DNA of 64,000 nucleotides from Nitrospira sp. (GTDB taxonomy: Bacteria > Nitrospirota > Nitrospiria > Nitrospirales > Nitrospiraceae). The stretch is taken from assembly GCA_016873435.1 (NCBI GenBank), contig VGXF01000002.1:173101-237100 (forward strand). The letters are read 5' to 3'. Position numbers and translations under genes: made by a program. Shown piece after piece: positions 28,007 through 35,445 of the stretch (position 1 is its first letter; every line of letters begins with the position of its first letter). A model generated the notes under the pieces. That model was not told the DNA's origin, ran no database searches, and saw nothing but the letters and a program-made list of their open reading frames with translations.

Positions 28007-28035
28007 TTGAACTTCTGGAATTCATCTGATATTCT
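28007..28035 (+). promoter_or_regulatory. Promoter of purH
   Basis: TTGAAC at 28007-28012, a 17-base spacer and TATTCT at 28030-28035, about 40 bases before the purH ATG. It stands back to back with the dnaE promoter, with 16 bases between the two -35 elements. Confidence 0.5.
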
Positions 28036-28076
28036 GCGCGCGGTTTTTGCACTCGAATTATCTACAAGAGGAGACC

Positions 28077-29630
28077 ATGAGCGGAATCAAGCGCGCACTG
28101 GTGAGCGTGTCCGATAAGGCCAGCGTGGTGGACATGGCCAAGGGGCTGGCCGCACTCGGGGCCGAAATTCTCTCGACCGGCGGCACGGCCAAAACGCTGC
28201 GCGAGGCTGGCGTGGCCGTGACGGACGTCGCGGCCTACACGGGCTCACCGGAGATTCTCGACGGCCGCGTAAAGACATTGCATCCGAAAATTCACGGCGG
28301 CTTGCTCGGCCGTCGGTCTGTGTCCGCACATCTGGATGAGATGAAACAGCACGGCATCGGTCCGATCGATGTCGTGGTTGTCAATCTCTATCCATTCGAA
28401 GCCACGATCACCAAGCCCGGCTGTTCGTTCGGGGAAGCGATCGAGAACATCGACATCGGTGGGCCGTCCATGCTGCGGTCGGCAGCGAAGAATCACGAGG
28501 ATGTCGTGGTGGTCGTTGATCCGTCCGACTACGGACGCGTACTGGAAGCGCTGAAGACTGGCAAAGTGGAGCATAGCCTGCGCCGTGAGCTCGCCATGAA
28601 AGTCTTCCAGCATACGGCACGGTACGACAGTTTGATCGCCGGGTATCTGGAAAAGCAGGTGGAAGGTGGGCATGGCAAATTCCCGAAGATACTGTCGCTG
28701 CAGTTCGAGCGGGCGGAGATGCTCCGCTACGGAGAGAACCCGCATCAGCAGGGCGCCTTCTATCGCGAACTCAATGCCAAAGAGCCGTCGGTGTCGCTCG
28801 GGAAGATCCTGCACGGTAAGGCAATGTCCTACAACAATTTTCTTGATGCCAACTCGGCGCTCGAGTTGGTGAAGGAGTATGACGAGTCGGCAGTCGCGAT
28901 CATCAAGCACAACAATCCTTGCGGTGTTGCACTCGGTGTCACGCCAGTCGAAGCTTACGTCAAGGCGCGGAACACCGATCCGGTGTCGGCCTTCGGCGGC
29001 GTGCTGGCGTTCAACCGACCGGTGGATCTGGCGGCGGCAAAGGAGATCACGTCCACATTTGTTGAAGTGGTCATTGCGCCGAGTTTTACTGAGGAGGCGC
29101 TGGCCGAGTTAAAGCGAAAAAAAGATTTGCGTCTGCTCGACGTCGGTCCGCTGACCAAGGCAACATCAGAGGGAGTAGACCTGAAGAAACTCGTCGGGGG
29201 GCTGATCGTGCAAGACCGCGATCTTGGCGTGCTGGCGGAGCTGAAGGCCCTGCCAGTGCCGACGCAGCGCAAGCCGACAGTAGATGAATATGCGGCCTGT
29301 GCGTTTGCGTGGAAAGTCTGCAAACACGTGAAGTCAAATGCGATTATCTACGCTAAGCCAGGCCAGACGGTGGGCATCGGCGCTGGGCAGATGAGTCGGG
29401 TAGACAGCGTCAAGCTGGCGGCAATGAAGGCGCAGATGCCGGTCAAGGGCTGCGTGATGGCGTCTGATGCGTTCTTCCCGTTCCGCGATGGACTCGACGC
29501 CGCCGCGCAAGCCGGTATCACGGCGGTGATTCAGCCTGGTGGCTCGATCCGTGATCAAGAAATCGTCAAAGCTGCTGATGAGCATGGCCTCGCGATGATT
29601 ATGACGGGCATGAGGCATTTCCGCCATTGA
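28077..29630 (+). CDS. purH: Bifunctional AICAR formyltransferase / IMP cyclohydrolase
   Basis: Catalyses the last two steps of de novo IMP synthesis. The N-terminal MGS-like cyclohydrolase domain shows ALVSVSDKASVVDMAKGL, STGGTAKTLREAGV and LDGRVKTLHPKIHGGLL. The transformylase domain has LRYGENPHQQGAFY, IIKHNNPCGVA with the catalytic Lys-His, DPVSAFGGVLAFN, and a C-terminal QPGGSIRDQEIVKAADEHGL. 517 residues, the usual length. ATG 28077 was chosen over an in-frame upstream start because AAGAGGAG lies just before it. purD follows 85 bases downstream. Confidence 0.97.
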   Translation: MSGIKRALVSVSDKASVVDMAKGLAALGAEILSTGGTAKTLREAGVAVTDVAAYTGSPEILDGRVKTLHPKIHGGLLGRRSVSAHLDEMKQHGIGPIDVVVVNLYPFEATITKPGCSFGEAIENIDIGGPSMLRSAAKNHEDVVVVVDPSDYGRVLEALKTGKVEHSLRRELAMKVFQHTARYDSLIAGYLEKQVEGGHGKFPKILSLQFERAEMLRYGENPHQQGAFYRELNAKEPSVSLGKILHGKAMSYNNFLDANSALELVKEYDESAVAIIKHNNPCGVALGVTPVEAYVKARNTDPVSAFGGVLAFNRPVDLAAAKEITSTFVEVVIAPSFTEEALAELKRKKDLRLLDVGPLTKATSEGVDLKKLVGGLIVQDRDLGVLAELKALPVPTQRKPTVDEYAACAFAWKVCKHVKSNAIIYAKPGQTVGIGAGQMSRVDSVKLAAMKAQMPVKGCVMASDAFFPFRDGLDAAAQAGITAVIQPGGSIRDQEIVKAADEHGLAMIMTGMRHFRH

Positions 29631-29637
29631 TGATCGC

Positions 29638-29666
29638 TTGGTTGCATCAGTACCGACGCGTACAAT
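29638..29666 (+). promoter_or_regulatory. Promoter of purD
   Basis: TTGGTT at 29638-29643, a 17-base spacer and TACAAT at 29661-29666, about 50 bases upstream of the purD GTG. Confidence 0.45.
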
Positions 29667-29715
29667 CATCTAGCCACTTCGGTTTCTCGTTTTCATTTGT
29701 CAGGCAGGTTCCTAC

Positions 29716-30987
29716 GTGAAAATCCTTGTCATTGGCAGTGGCGGGCGTGAGCATGCGCTGACCTGGAAGATTGCCCACAGTCCGCGCGTGTCGAAACTCT
29801 ACTGCGCGCCGGGTAATGCCGGGATTGAACAGGTGGCGATTTGCGTACCGATCCAGGCTGATGACATTGCTGGACTGAAAGCATTCGTGGTGCAAGAAGG
29901 GATCGATTTAACTGTCGTTGGGCCGGAAGCGCCGCTAGCGCTCGGCATTGCTGATGAGTTTCGCAAGGCGAAGCTAAAAATATTTGGGCCGACCAAAAAC
30001 GCTGCGCGGCTGGAGGCCAGCAAGATTTTTTCCAAGGATGTCATGGCTCAGGCAAAGATTCCCACGGCCCGCTCGCAAAGCTTCGACAAGCCGGTCGAGG
30101 CGCTGGCCTATGTCGAGCAGCACGAACTGCCGGTTGTCATCAAGGCGGATGGGCTGGCCCAAGGCAAGGGCGTGATTATTGCCATGACGCGGGAGCAGGC
30201 AAGACATGCGATCGTCGATTTAATGGAGAAGGCGGTCTTCGGACAGGCTGGCAAGCAGGTGCTGGTCGAGCAATTTCTTGACGGGGAAGAACTGACAATC
30301 ATGGCCTTCACGGATGGTAAAGCCATTGCACCGATGCTACCCGCGCAAGACCACAAGCGTGTGGGGGATGGCGATACGGGACTGAATACCGGCGGAATGG
30401 GCGCCTACTGTCCGGCGCCGCTGGGCACGCCCGAGTTGCGAGCGCAGGTTGTAAAGGAGGTCTTGCAACCGGTCGTAGATACGATGGTGCGCATTGGGTG
30501 CCCATTTCAGGGTGTGCTCTATGCAGGTCTGATGATCGTCAAGGGCAAGCCTTATGTACTGGAGTTCAACGCGCGGTTTGGCGATCCTGAAACCCAGGTG
30601 GTCCTGCCGCTGCTGAAAACCGATCTGGTTGATGTTGTGGAGGCGGTAGCTGAACATCGGCTGGATCAGTTGAAGGTGGAGTGGCATGACCGGTCCGCAG
30701 TCTGCGTCGTGATGACATCCGGCGGGTACCCGGGTCCATACCAAACGGGCGTGCCAATTGCGGGACTCCCCGAACCAATCTCGTCGCAGGCTGTTCTGGT
30801 GTATCATGCGGGCACAAAGCGGGATCAGGGGGCGGTGGTGACAGCGGGAGGACGCGTACTCGGAATCACGGGAATCGGCGAGCACCTGACTGATGCGGCC
30901 AAACGTGCCTATGAGCAGGTGCGGAGCATTTCGTTTCCCGGCTGTCACTATCGGACCGATATCGCTCATCGGGCCATTCGCGTGTGA
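29716..30987 (+). CDS. purD: Phosphoribosylamine--glycine ligase
   Basis: GAR synthetase, second step of purine synthesis, an ATP-grasp enzyme. The 423-residue protein has KILVIGSGGREHALTWKIA at the N terminus, PEAPLALGIADEFRKA, FSKDVMAQAKIPTARS, the ATP-binding VIKADGLAQGKGVIIAM, the signature GDTGLNTGGMGAY, and EFNARFGDPETQVVLPLL. It begins at GTG 29716. It follows purH, and the next gene (TsaC-like) starts 22 bases after its stop. Confidence 0.97.
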   Translation: MKILVIGSGGREHALTWKIAHSPRVSKLYCAPGNAGIEQVAICVPIQADDIAGLKAFVVQEGIDLTVVGPEAPLALGIADEFRKAKLKIFGPTKNAARLEASKIFSKDVMAQAKIPTARSQSFDKPVEALAYVEQHELPVVIKADGLAQGKGVIIAMTREQARHAIVDLMEKAVFGQAGKQVLVEQFLDGEELTIMAFTDGKAIAPMLPAQDHKRVGDGDTGLNTGGMGAYCPAPLGTPELRAQVVKEVLQPVVDTMVRIGCPFQGVLYAGLMIVKGKPYVLEFNARFGDPETQVVLPLLKTDLVDVVEAVAEHRLDQLKVEWHDRSAVCVVMTSGGYPGPYQTGVPIAGLPEPISSQAVLVYHAGTKRDQGAVVTAGGRVLGITGIGEHLTDAAKRAYEQVRSISFPGCHYRTDIAHRAIRV

Positions 30988-31009
30988 CCGCATGCTGCGA
31001 GTAGGCACC

Positions 31010-31645
31010 ATGTCGCATGTGTTAACGTTCGATGAGAAAACGGCAGCGGTTGTCTGCACGGAGGCGGCTGCCGTGGTCCGGGATGGCGGTGTGCTGGCCA
31101 TGCTGACGGACAGCTTGTATGGCCTAGGGGTCAACCCATTTGACGGTGCAGCGGTGCGTCGTGTGTGCGCGATTAAAGGCAGGGAAGAGGGGAAGCCGAT
31201 TCTCGTGTTGATCGCAGCCCGATCGCAATTGAACGGGTTAGTAGGGCCGTTGCCCCAAGCCGCCGTTAAGCTGATGGATCAATTCTGGCCCGGGCCACTC
31301 ACAATTGTCTGTCCGGCCGCTCCGGGGCTTTCAGCCATGCTGACAGCTGGAACGGGCACGATCGGGGTGCGGCTTCCTGCACATCCGCTACTGGCGCAGT
31401 TGCTTCGTCAAACGGGACCCCTGACTGGGACCAGCGCCAATCGAGCGGGCATGCCGCCGGGGCGCACAGCAGTGGAGGTCGAGCGTGCACTGGGATCTGA
31501 TGTGGATCTGATTCTTGACGGCGGTCCATCGGGTGGCATAGTGCCGTCAACTGTTGTCGACGTGACTAGAGGGGCAGCGAAGTTGATCAGAGAAGGACCG
31601 GTCAGTTGGCAGGACGTTGAGAAGGTGCTGGGGCGGGTGGTGTGA
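31010..31645 (+). CDS. tsaC: L-threonylcarbamoyladenylate synthase (Sua5/YciO/YrdC family)
   Basis: Makes threonylcarbamoyl-AMP for the t6A modification at position 37 of ANN-decoding tRNAs. The 211-residue single-domain protein has GGVLAMLTDSLYGLGVNPFD, KGREEGKPILVLI with the KxR..KP motif, FWPGPLTIVCPA, GTIGVRLPAHPL and TGPLTGTSANRAG, ending with GGIVPSTVVDVT. The start is not certain: ATG 31010 and ATG 30992 are both in frame and neither has a strong ribosome site. It lacks the Sua5 C-terminal domain, so the TsaC/YwlC-type name fits best. Confidence 0.88.
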   Translation: MSHVLTFDEKTAAVVCTEAAAVVRDGGVLAMLTDSLYGLGVNPFDGAAVRRVCAIKGREEGKPILVLIAARSQLNGLVGPLPQAAVKLMDQFWPGPLTIVCPAAPGLSAMLTAGTGTIGVRLPAHPLLAQLLRQTGPLTGTSANRAGMPPGRTAVEVERALGSDVDLILDGGPSGGIVPSTVVDVTRGAAKLIREGPVSWQDVEKVLGRVV

Positions 31646-31676
31646 AGACGGCATTTAGCCGGAAGGAGGATCGTCG

Positions 31677-32045
31677 ATGATGTACATGCAGGGAGCCAGG
31701 GCCGTTGGTCTAACAGGATTAGCGGTGATGCTGTTGATAGGAGTCAGTGGCTGCGATTACTGGCCGCCGGCTCTGCAGGCCCAGATCGAGCAGGCTAAGG
31801 CCGAGACTGATGCGGTCAAGGCTGAGAAGGCTGCGATGGAAAAACAAGTGGCAGCGTTGACGGAGGAGAAAACCGCGCTCGTCGCGAAGATCGAAGAAAC
31901 GACCCGCCTGCTGAAGACCCGGGCCGATCAGGTAGCTAGTCTCGAGCAGAGTCTGGCGGCGGAGCGCGAGAAGGCCTCCAAACTGACTGCGCCCAAGACC
32001 AAGGCACCCACGAAGGCGCCGGCCAAGCGGGGCAAGAAAAAATAA
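31677..32045 (+). CDS. Small coiled-coil lipoprotein
   Basis: A 122-residue predicted lipoprotein: signal AVGLTGLAVMLLIGVSGC with the lipobox cysteine at about residue 26. After it come some 70 residues of heptad-like helix rich in Ala, Glu, Lys (QAQIEQAKAETDAVKAEKAA, LTEEKTALVAKIEETTRLL), then a Lys-Pro-Thr-rich basic tail ending KRGKKK. The general design recalls Lpp-like or periplasmic spacer proteins; the basic tail could touch peptidoglycan or LPS. That is inference. GGAAGGAGG lies well placed before the ATG. Convergent with the FmdB gene, ten bases apart. Confidence 0.75.
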   Translation: MMYMQGARAVGLTGLAVMLLIGVSGCDYWPPALQAQIEQAKAETDAVKAEKAAMEKQVAALTEEKTALVAKIEETTRLLKTRADQVASLEQSLAAEREKASKLTAPKTKAPTKAPAKRGKKK

Positions 32046-32055
32046 GGGGTCGTTG

Positions 32056-32421
32056 TTACTTCGTCGGGGTGGTTGAGGACGGGGTAGCGGGTGTCGCGGC
32101 CGCTGTCCCAGACGAGGCCGGCGGAGGCGTGCTTGGTGCGGCTGCCGGAGTGGCGGTCCCCGTGGCTGCCGGGGTCGCGCTTTCCGTTTTCGACGGTTCG
32201 GCCGGTGGGGCTGCTGGTGCAGCGTCTGTCGGAGGTTTTAGCTTGTCCGAGTAGTCGGTGACATACCAGCCTGTTCCCTTGAACATAATAGCTGGAGCGG
32301 AAATGACTTTCGTCACGGCTTGGCCGCACTGCTCGCATGTTGAGAGCGGCGGATCCGAGATGCGCTGCTTCACTTCGAAGCGGCGTTGGCACCCCTGACA
32401 GACATATTCATAAATCGGCAC
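32056..32421 (-). CDS. FmdB-type zinc-ribbon protein with long low-complexity tail
   Basis: The first 60 residues are an FmdB/regulatory-protein zinc ribbon: MPIYEYVCQGCQRRFEVKQ, then STCEQCGQAVTKVISAPAIM with two CxxC pairs, and the FKGTGWYVTDY segment common in the family. Residues 65-121 are a Pro-Ala-Thr-Ser tail (for example AAPPAEPSKTESATPAAT) that is probably disordered and longer than in most members. FmdB proteins are often linked to formamidase or amidase regulation, but their role is not established. Located between aspC and the coiled-coil lipoprotein. Confidence 0.8.
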   Translation of the reverse strand: MPIYEYVCQGCQRRFEVKQRISDPPLSTCEQCGQAVTKVISAPAIMFKGTGWYVTDYSDKLKPPTDAAPAAPPAEPSKTESATPAATGTATPAAAPSTPPPASSGTAAATPATPSSTTPTK

Positions 32422-32450
32422 GGCCCACTCTCCTCTTTATACGCGTTGCG

Positions 32451-33647
32451 TTATGAGGCCAGTTTGCGGATGGCGGCCTCGATGCGATCCAGCCCTTTAT
32501 TAATTGCCTCCATGCTGGTGGCGTAGGATAGCCGGATGTGTTTGGCGCTGCCGAAGGGCTCGCCCGGCACCACAGTCACCTTAGCCTCCTGCAACAGATA
32601 GTTGGCCAGATCAGCGGCAGATTTGATCGTACCGCCTGGGTGTTTCCGCCCGAGCAAGCCCGCCACGTTGGGGAACGCATAAAAGGCGCCAGTTGGCATG
32701 CGGCAGCTCACGCCGGGAATCTTGTTTAGGCGTTCCAGGATGACCTTTCGCCGCTTGTCGAATTCCTGCACCATCTGCTTTGTGAAGACGTCGCCTCCCT
32801 CAAGAGCTGCTGCTGCCGCCTTCTGTGAAATCGACGTCGGATTCGACGTACTTTGGCTTTGGATGTTAGCCATGGCTGTGATCAATTCTTTGGGCCCGGC
32901 CGCGTAGCCAATGCGCCAGCCGGTCATGGCATAGGTCTTGGAGACGCCGTTGACGATGACCGTGCGGGCAGCGATCTCCGGTCCCAGCGTGGCGATACTC
33001 AGATGTCGGACGCCGTCGTAGGTGATTTTGTCGTAAATCTCATCCGAGATGATCATCAGGTCGTGCGTGACAGCAATCTGCGCAATGCCTTCAAGCGAGG
33101 CACGGTCGTAGGTCGCCCCAGTGGGGTTGCACGGGCTGTTGACGATGATTGCCTTCGATCGGGGCGTGATGTGCTTTTTAAGCAGGTCAACGGTCACCGC
33201 ATAGCCGTCCGCTTCGTGCGTCTGCACCAGTACCGGTGTGGCATCGTTCAGAAGCACTTGATCCTGGTAGGAGACCCAGAAGGGCGCAGGGATTAGGATC
33301 TCATCGCCGGCATCGAAGAGCGCTTCAGCGATGTTATAGAGGGTGTGCTTGGCTCCGCAGGAAACCAGGATTTGATTCTTGTCGTAGCGCAGACCGTGGT
33401 CCACCTCGAGTTTTTTAGCGATGGCCAGTTTTAGCTCGTCGATGCCCGAACTGGCCGTGTATTTGGTGAAGCCGCTGCGAATGGCAAATTCGGCGGCGGC
33501 CTTGATCGGTTCCGGTGTGTCGAAGTCCGGCTCGCCGGCGGCAAAGTCCACGACGTCGATGCCCTGCGCAGCCATGGCCTTGGCCGTGGCTGCAATGCTG
33601 AGCGTTGGAGAGGGGACGATGCGTCCAGCTCTGGCTGCCAGTTTCAT
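32451..33647 (-). CDS. aspC: Class I/II aspartate aminotransferase
   Basis: PLP enzyme that interconverts aspartate/2-oxoglutarate with oxaloacetate/glutamate. 398 residues; motifs of the Thermus-type (subgroup I-gamma-like) aspartate transaminases: VDFAAGEPDFDTPEPIKAAA, YDKNQILVSCGAKHTLYNI, IIVNSPCNPTGATYDR, SDEIYDKITYDG, and the PLP lysine in NGVSKTYAMTGWRIGY. Some members of this subgroup also use prephenate or alanine, so exact specificity is open. Its ATG overlaps the coaD stop by four bases, which places it in the rsmD-coaD-aspC operon. Confidence 0.9.
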   Translation of the reverse strand: MKLAARAGRIVPSPTLSIAATAKAMAAQGIDVVDFAAGEPDFDTPEPIKAAAEFAIRSGFTKYTASSGIDELKLAIAKKLEVDHGLRYDKNQILVSCGAKHTLYNIAEALFDAGDEILIPAPFWVSYQDQVLLNDATPVLVQTHEADGYAVTVDLLKKHITPRSKAIIVNSPCNPTGATYDRASLEGIAQIAVTHDLMIISDEIYDKITYDGVRHLSIATLGPEIAARTVIVNGVSKTYAMTGWRIGYAAGPKELITAMANIQSQSTSNPTSISQKAAAAALEGGDVFTKQMVQEFDKRRKVILERLNKIPGVSCRMPTGAFYAFPNVAGLLGRKHPGGTIKSAADLANYLLQEAKVTVVPGEPFGSAKHIRLSYATSMEAINKGLDRIEAAIRKLAS

Positions 33648-34132
33648 GCTTTCCGCTTTCCCAGCCGCCTCAGCAGCCGTTGGGCAACTTGTGGGTGTAG
33701 AAAGTCGCTGAGACGGCCGCCGAAGCTGGCCACTTCCTTGATCAGGGTGGAGGTCAGATAGGAATATTCCTCGCTCGGCATGAGAAACACGGTCTCCACC
33801 GATTTATTGAGCTTCCGGTTCACCAACGCCATCTGAAACTCGTATTCGAAGTCCGAAATTGCGCGCAGCCCTCGGATGATGGCGTGGGCCTTCCGTTTCT
33901 GAACAAATTCCACCAGCAAGCCATCAAACGGAACCACTTCGACGTGCAAGAGGCCCTTGGTGACCAGCTTGACCATCTTGATTCGCTCGGCCCAGTCGAA
34001 CAGCGGCTGCTTGGTCGGATTGGGTGCAACGGCCACGATGACCTTGTCGAACACGCGCAGGCTGCGGACAATAATGTCGGTGTGTCCATGCGTCACCGGA
34101 TCAAAGGTGCCTGGGTAGACGGCGATTTTCAT
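33644..34132 (-). CDS. coaD: Phosphopantetheine adenylyltransferase
   Basis: Transfers AMP from ATP to 4'-phosphopantetheine, the penultimate CoA step. The 162-residue protein starts MKIAVYPGTFDPVTHGHTDI with the nucleotidyl-transferase T/HxGH motif (HGH). It has AIIRGLRAISDFEYEFQMAL and, in place of ISSTLVKE, the variant YLTSTLIKEVASFGG. I used ATG 34132, the family start; an in-frame start nine codons upstream would overlap rsmD further. It overlaps rsmD and aspC by four bases each. Confidence 0.96.
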   Translation of the reverse strand: MKIAVYPGTFDPVTHGHTDIIVRSLRVFDKVIVAVAPNPTKQPLFDWAERIKMVKLVTKGLLHVEVVPFDGLLVEFVQKRKAHAIIRGLRAISDFEYEFQMALVNRKLNKSVETVFLMPSEEYSYLTSTLIKEVASFGGRLSDFLHPQVAQRLLRRLGKRKA

Positions 34133-34701
34133 GACACCGCTCCGTCCTGCGCGGTGCACTCAAAGACGGACAGCGTGGTGTCGCCGTAGTGGTATTGCCG
34201 AAGCAAAGACAGGGAGGGTATCGCCGGCGGCAACGCCAGCTTGGTTGCATGTTCAAACACCAGCAGGCCGCCAGGCGCCAACGCAGTAGTACGGGAAAGG
34301 ATCGGCCACAGGGTGGCGGTCGGATCAAACTGATAGGGTGGATCGGCAAAAATGATGTCGAATGCAACGGCGCCAGCCCGCTGGCTGCGGAGAAAGGTCT
34401 CCGCCTGCGACAGATAGAGGTGGGCCTTGGCTTCAAGGCCGCAGGCTGCCAGGTTGGTCTTTAAAATGCGTCCCGCAGAGGGGCTTGACTCCACAAACAT
34501 CACAGACGCGGCTCCTCGGCTCAGGGCTTCAATGCCGATGGCACCAGTACCGGCGAACAAATCCAGGAACCGGGCTCCGGCCACGCGTGCGCCCAGGATG
34601 GAGAAGAGGGCTTCCTTGACCCGGTCTGCAGTCGGACGCAGGTCCGGTCCCTTCGGGCCATGCAGTCGGCGCCCTTTTTGTGTGCCTGCGATGACACGCA
34701 T
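34129..34701 (-). CDS. rsmD: 16S rRNA (guanine(966)-N(2))-methyltransferase RsmD
   Basis: Methylates G966 of 16S rRNA in the small subunit. 190 residues: MRVIAGTQKGRRLHGPKG at the N terminus, RPTADRVKEALFSILG, FLDLFAGTGAIGIEALSRGA (SAM motif I), and the catalytic FADPPYQF. ATG 34701 was chosen since the family begins with MRVIAG; the longer in-frame start at 34737 adds residues not seen in the family. rsmD-coaD is a common pair. A promoter match lies immediately upstream. Confidence 0.94.
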   Translation of the reverse strand: MRVIAGTQKGRRLHGPKGPDLRPTADRVKEALFSILGARVAGARFLDLFAGTGAIGIEALSRGAASVMFVESSPSAGRILKTNLAACGLEAKAHLYLSQAETFLRSQRAGAVAFDIIFADPPYQFDPTATLWPILSRTTALAPGGLLVFEHATKLALPPAIPSLSLLRQYHYGDTTLSVFECTAQDGAVS

Positions 34702-34727
34702 TGACGATGGAAAATAAATGAGATGGA

Positions 34728-34757
34728 ACTGTAGCACACCGTTTTTTTGAGGGTCAA
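34728..34757 (-). promoter_or_regulatory. Promoter of rsmD-coaD-aspC
   Basis: Minus-strand TTGACC (34757-34752), an 18-base spacer that includes a run of seven A, and TACAGT (34733-34728), about 27 bases before the rsmD ATG. Confidence 0.5.
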
Positions 34758-34820
34758 GGCAAGCGGCGCAGGCCCCGGTCTTGCTTGATAAAGGGACGAG
34801 CGTGTGGCCCAGAGGGGATG

Positions 34821-34858
34821 CCCGCGTGATCGCAGGGTCTCCTACGCGGGACCCTGCG
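34821..34858. repeat. Two mutually exclusive hairpins downstream of the zinc-ribbon gene
   Basis: CCCGCGT (34821-34827) can pair with ACGCGGG (34844-34850), and CGCAGGGTC (34831-34839) can pair with GACCCTGCG (34850-34858). The two stems overlap and exclude each other. No T-run follows on either strand, so this is not a simple intrinsic terminator. Confidence 0.5.
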
Positions 34859-34925
34859 CGAAGGTCCTGTTGCAGGTTTTGTCTGGCAGTATAGATTGTC
34901 CGTAAATTGAACTAAGGGGGAAGGA

Positions 34926-35108
34926 TCAGCCGAGCGTACGGGTTGGCACCGGTTCCGCCTCCAGACCGGCCAAACTCTTCTGCCTGTTAGCGGCAATCGT
35001 GCGATCCACAATCGAGCCACAATTGATACATTTCCAGGCATAGAAGATGAGGAAGAAGTCAGAAAACCTCTCCAGCACCATCAGCCCTTTGCATTTTGGA
35101 CAGTCCAT
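34926..35108 (-). CDS. Small zinc-ribbon protein
   Basis: A 60-residue protein built around one treble-clef-like zinc ribbon: MDCPKCKGLMVLERF, then AWKCINCGSIVDRTI, giving two CxxC pairs about 25 residues apart. A C-terminal tail with AANRQKSLAGLEAEPVPTRT follows. A GGAGG six bases before ATG 35108 fixes the start (the ATG at 35111 is adjacent). Such mini zinc ribbons occur in many bacteria as uncharacterised, sometimes nucleic-acid-binding proteins. It stands alone between AT-rich DNA and a hairpin-rich gap. Confidence 0.75.
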   Translation of the reverse strand: MDCPKCKGLMVLERFSDFFLIFYAWKCINCGSIVDRTIAANRQKSLAGLEAEPVPTRTLG

Positions 35109-35111
35109 CAT

Positions 35112-35445
35112 CACCCTCCAGCACTCGCCTATTTTCTCACTAGCACGCGTCTCATACAAAGTGTAATTCAAGCAATTCTCAAGCCTGAATAGTATAAATC
35201 CATTATTATCAATAATTTATAAATTTTTGGTAATTCACAGATCATCCACAATATAAACAGACTGTGTGTAAAAAACAACACTTTTGGATCACAGGCAACA
35301 CAGGTGAGGCTATATAAAACGGGGAGGACTGATTAGAAAATGAAGGGGAATCACTCACGGGCCAGTAACAGAAGGGCCGCGCGAACTGCCTGTCGGATGA
35401 TCGAGGATTGCAAAGCTACTAGAAACAGCTGGTCTAGGGGGCGTC
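35112..35445. other. Gene-free AT-rich gap between the zinc-ribbon gene and degP
   Basis: About 330 bases without a convincing gene. Bases 35170-35290 are very AT-rich (ATTATTATCAATAATTTATA and neighbours) and contain TCATCCACA (35242-35250), one mismatch from a DnaA box. TATATAAAAC occurs near 35311, and GGGGAGGA before ATG 35340 opens only a short, unlikely ORF. Probably holds the zinc-ribbon promoter on the minus strand; I could not assign clean hexamers. Confidence 0.4.

Noticed and set aside
31928..32392. 154-residue minus-strand ORF overlapping the lipoprotein and FmdB genes
   Set aside because: Out of frame with the FmdB ribbon, Ser/Arg-rich, no motifs; the zinc-ribbon frame explains the region.
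34121..35445. CRISPR array or mobile element in the AT-rich, hairpin-bearing stretch
   Set aside because: No repeated spacer-repeat units, transposase ORF or terminal inverted repeats were found.
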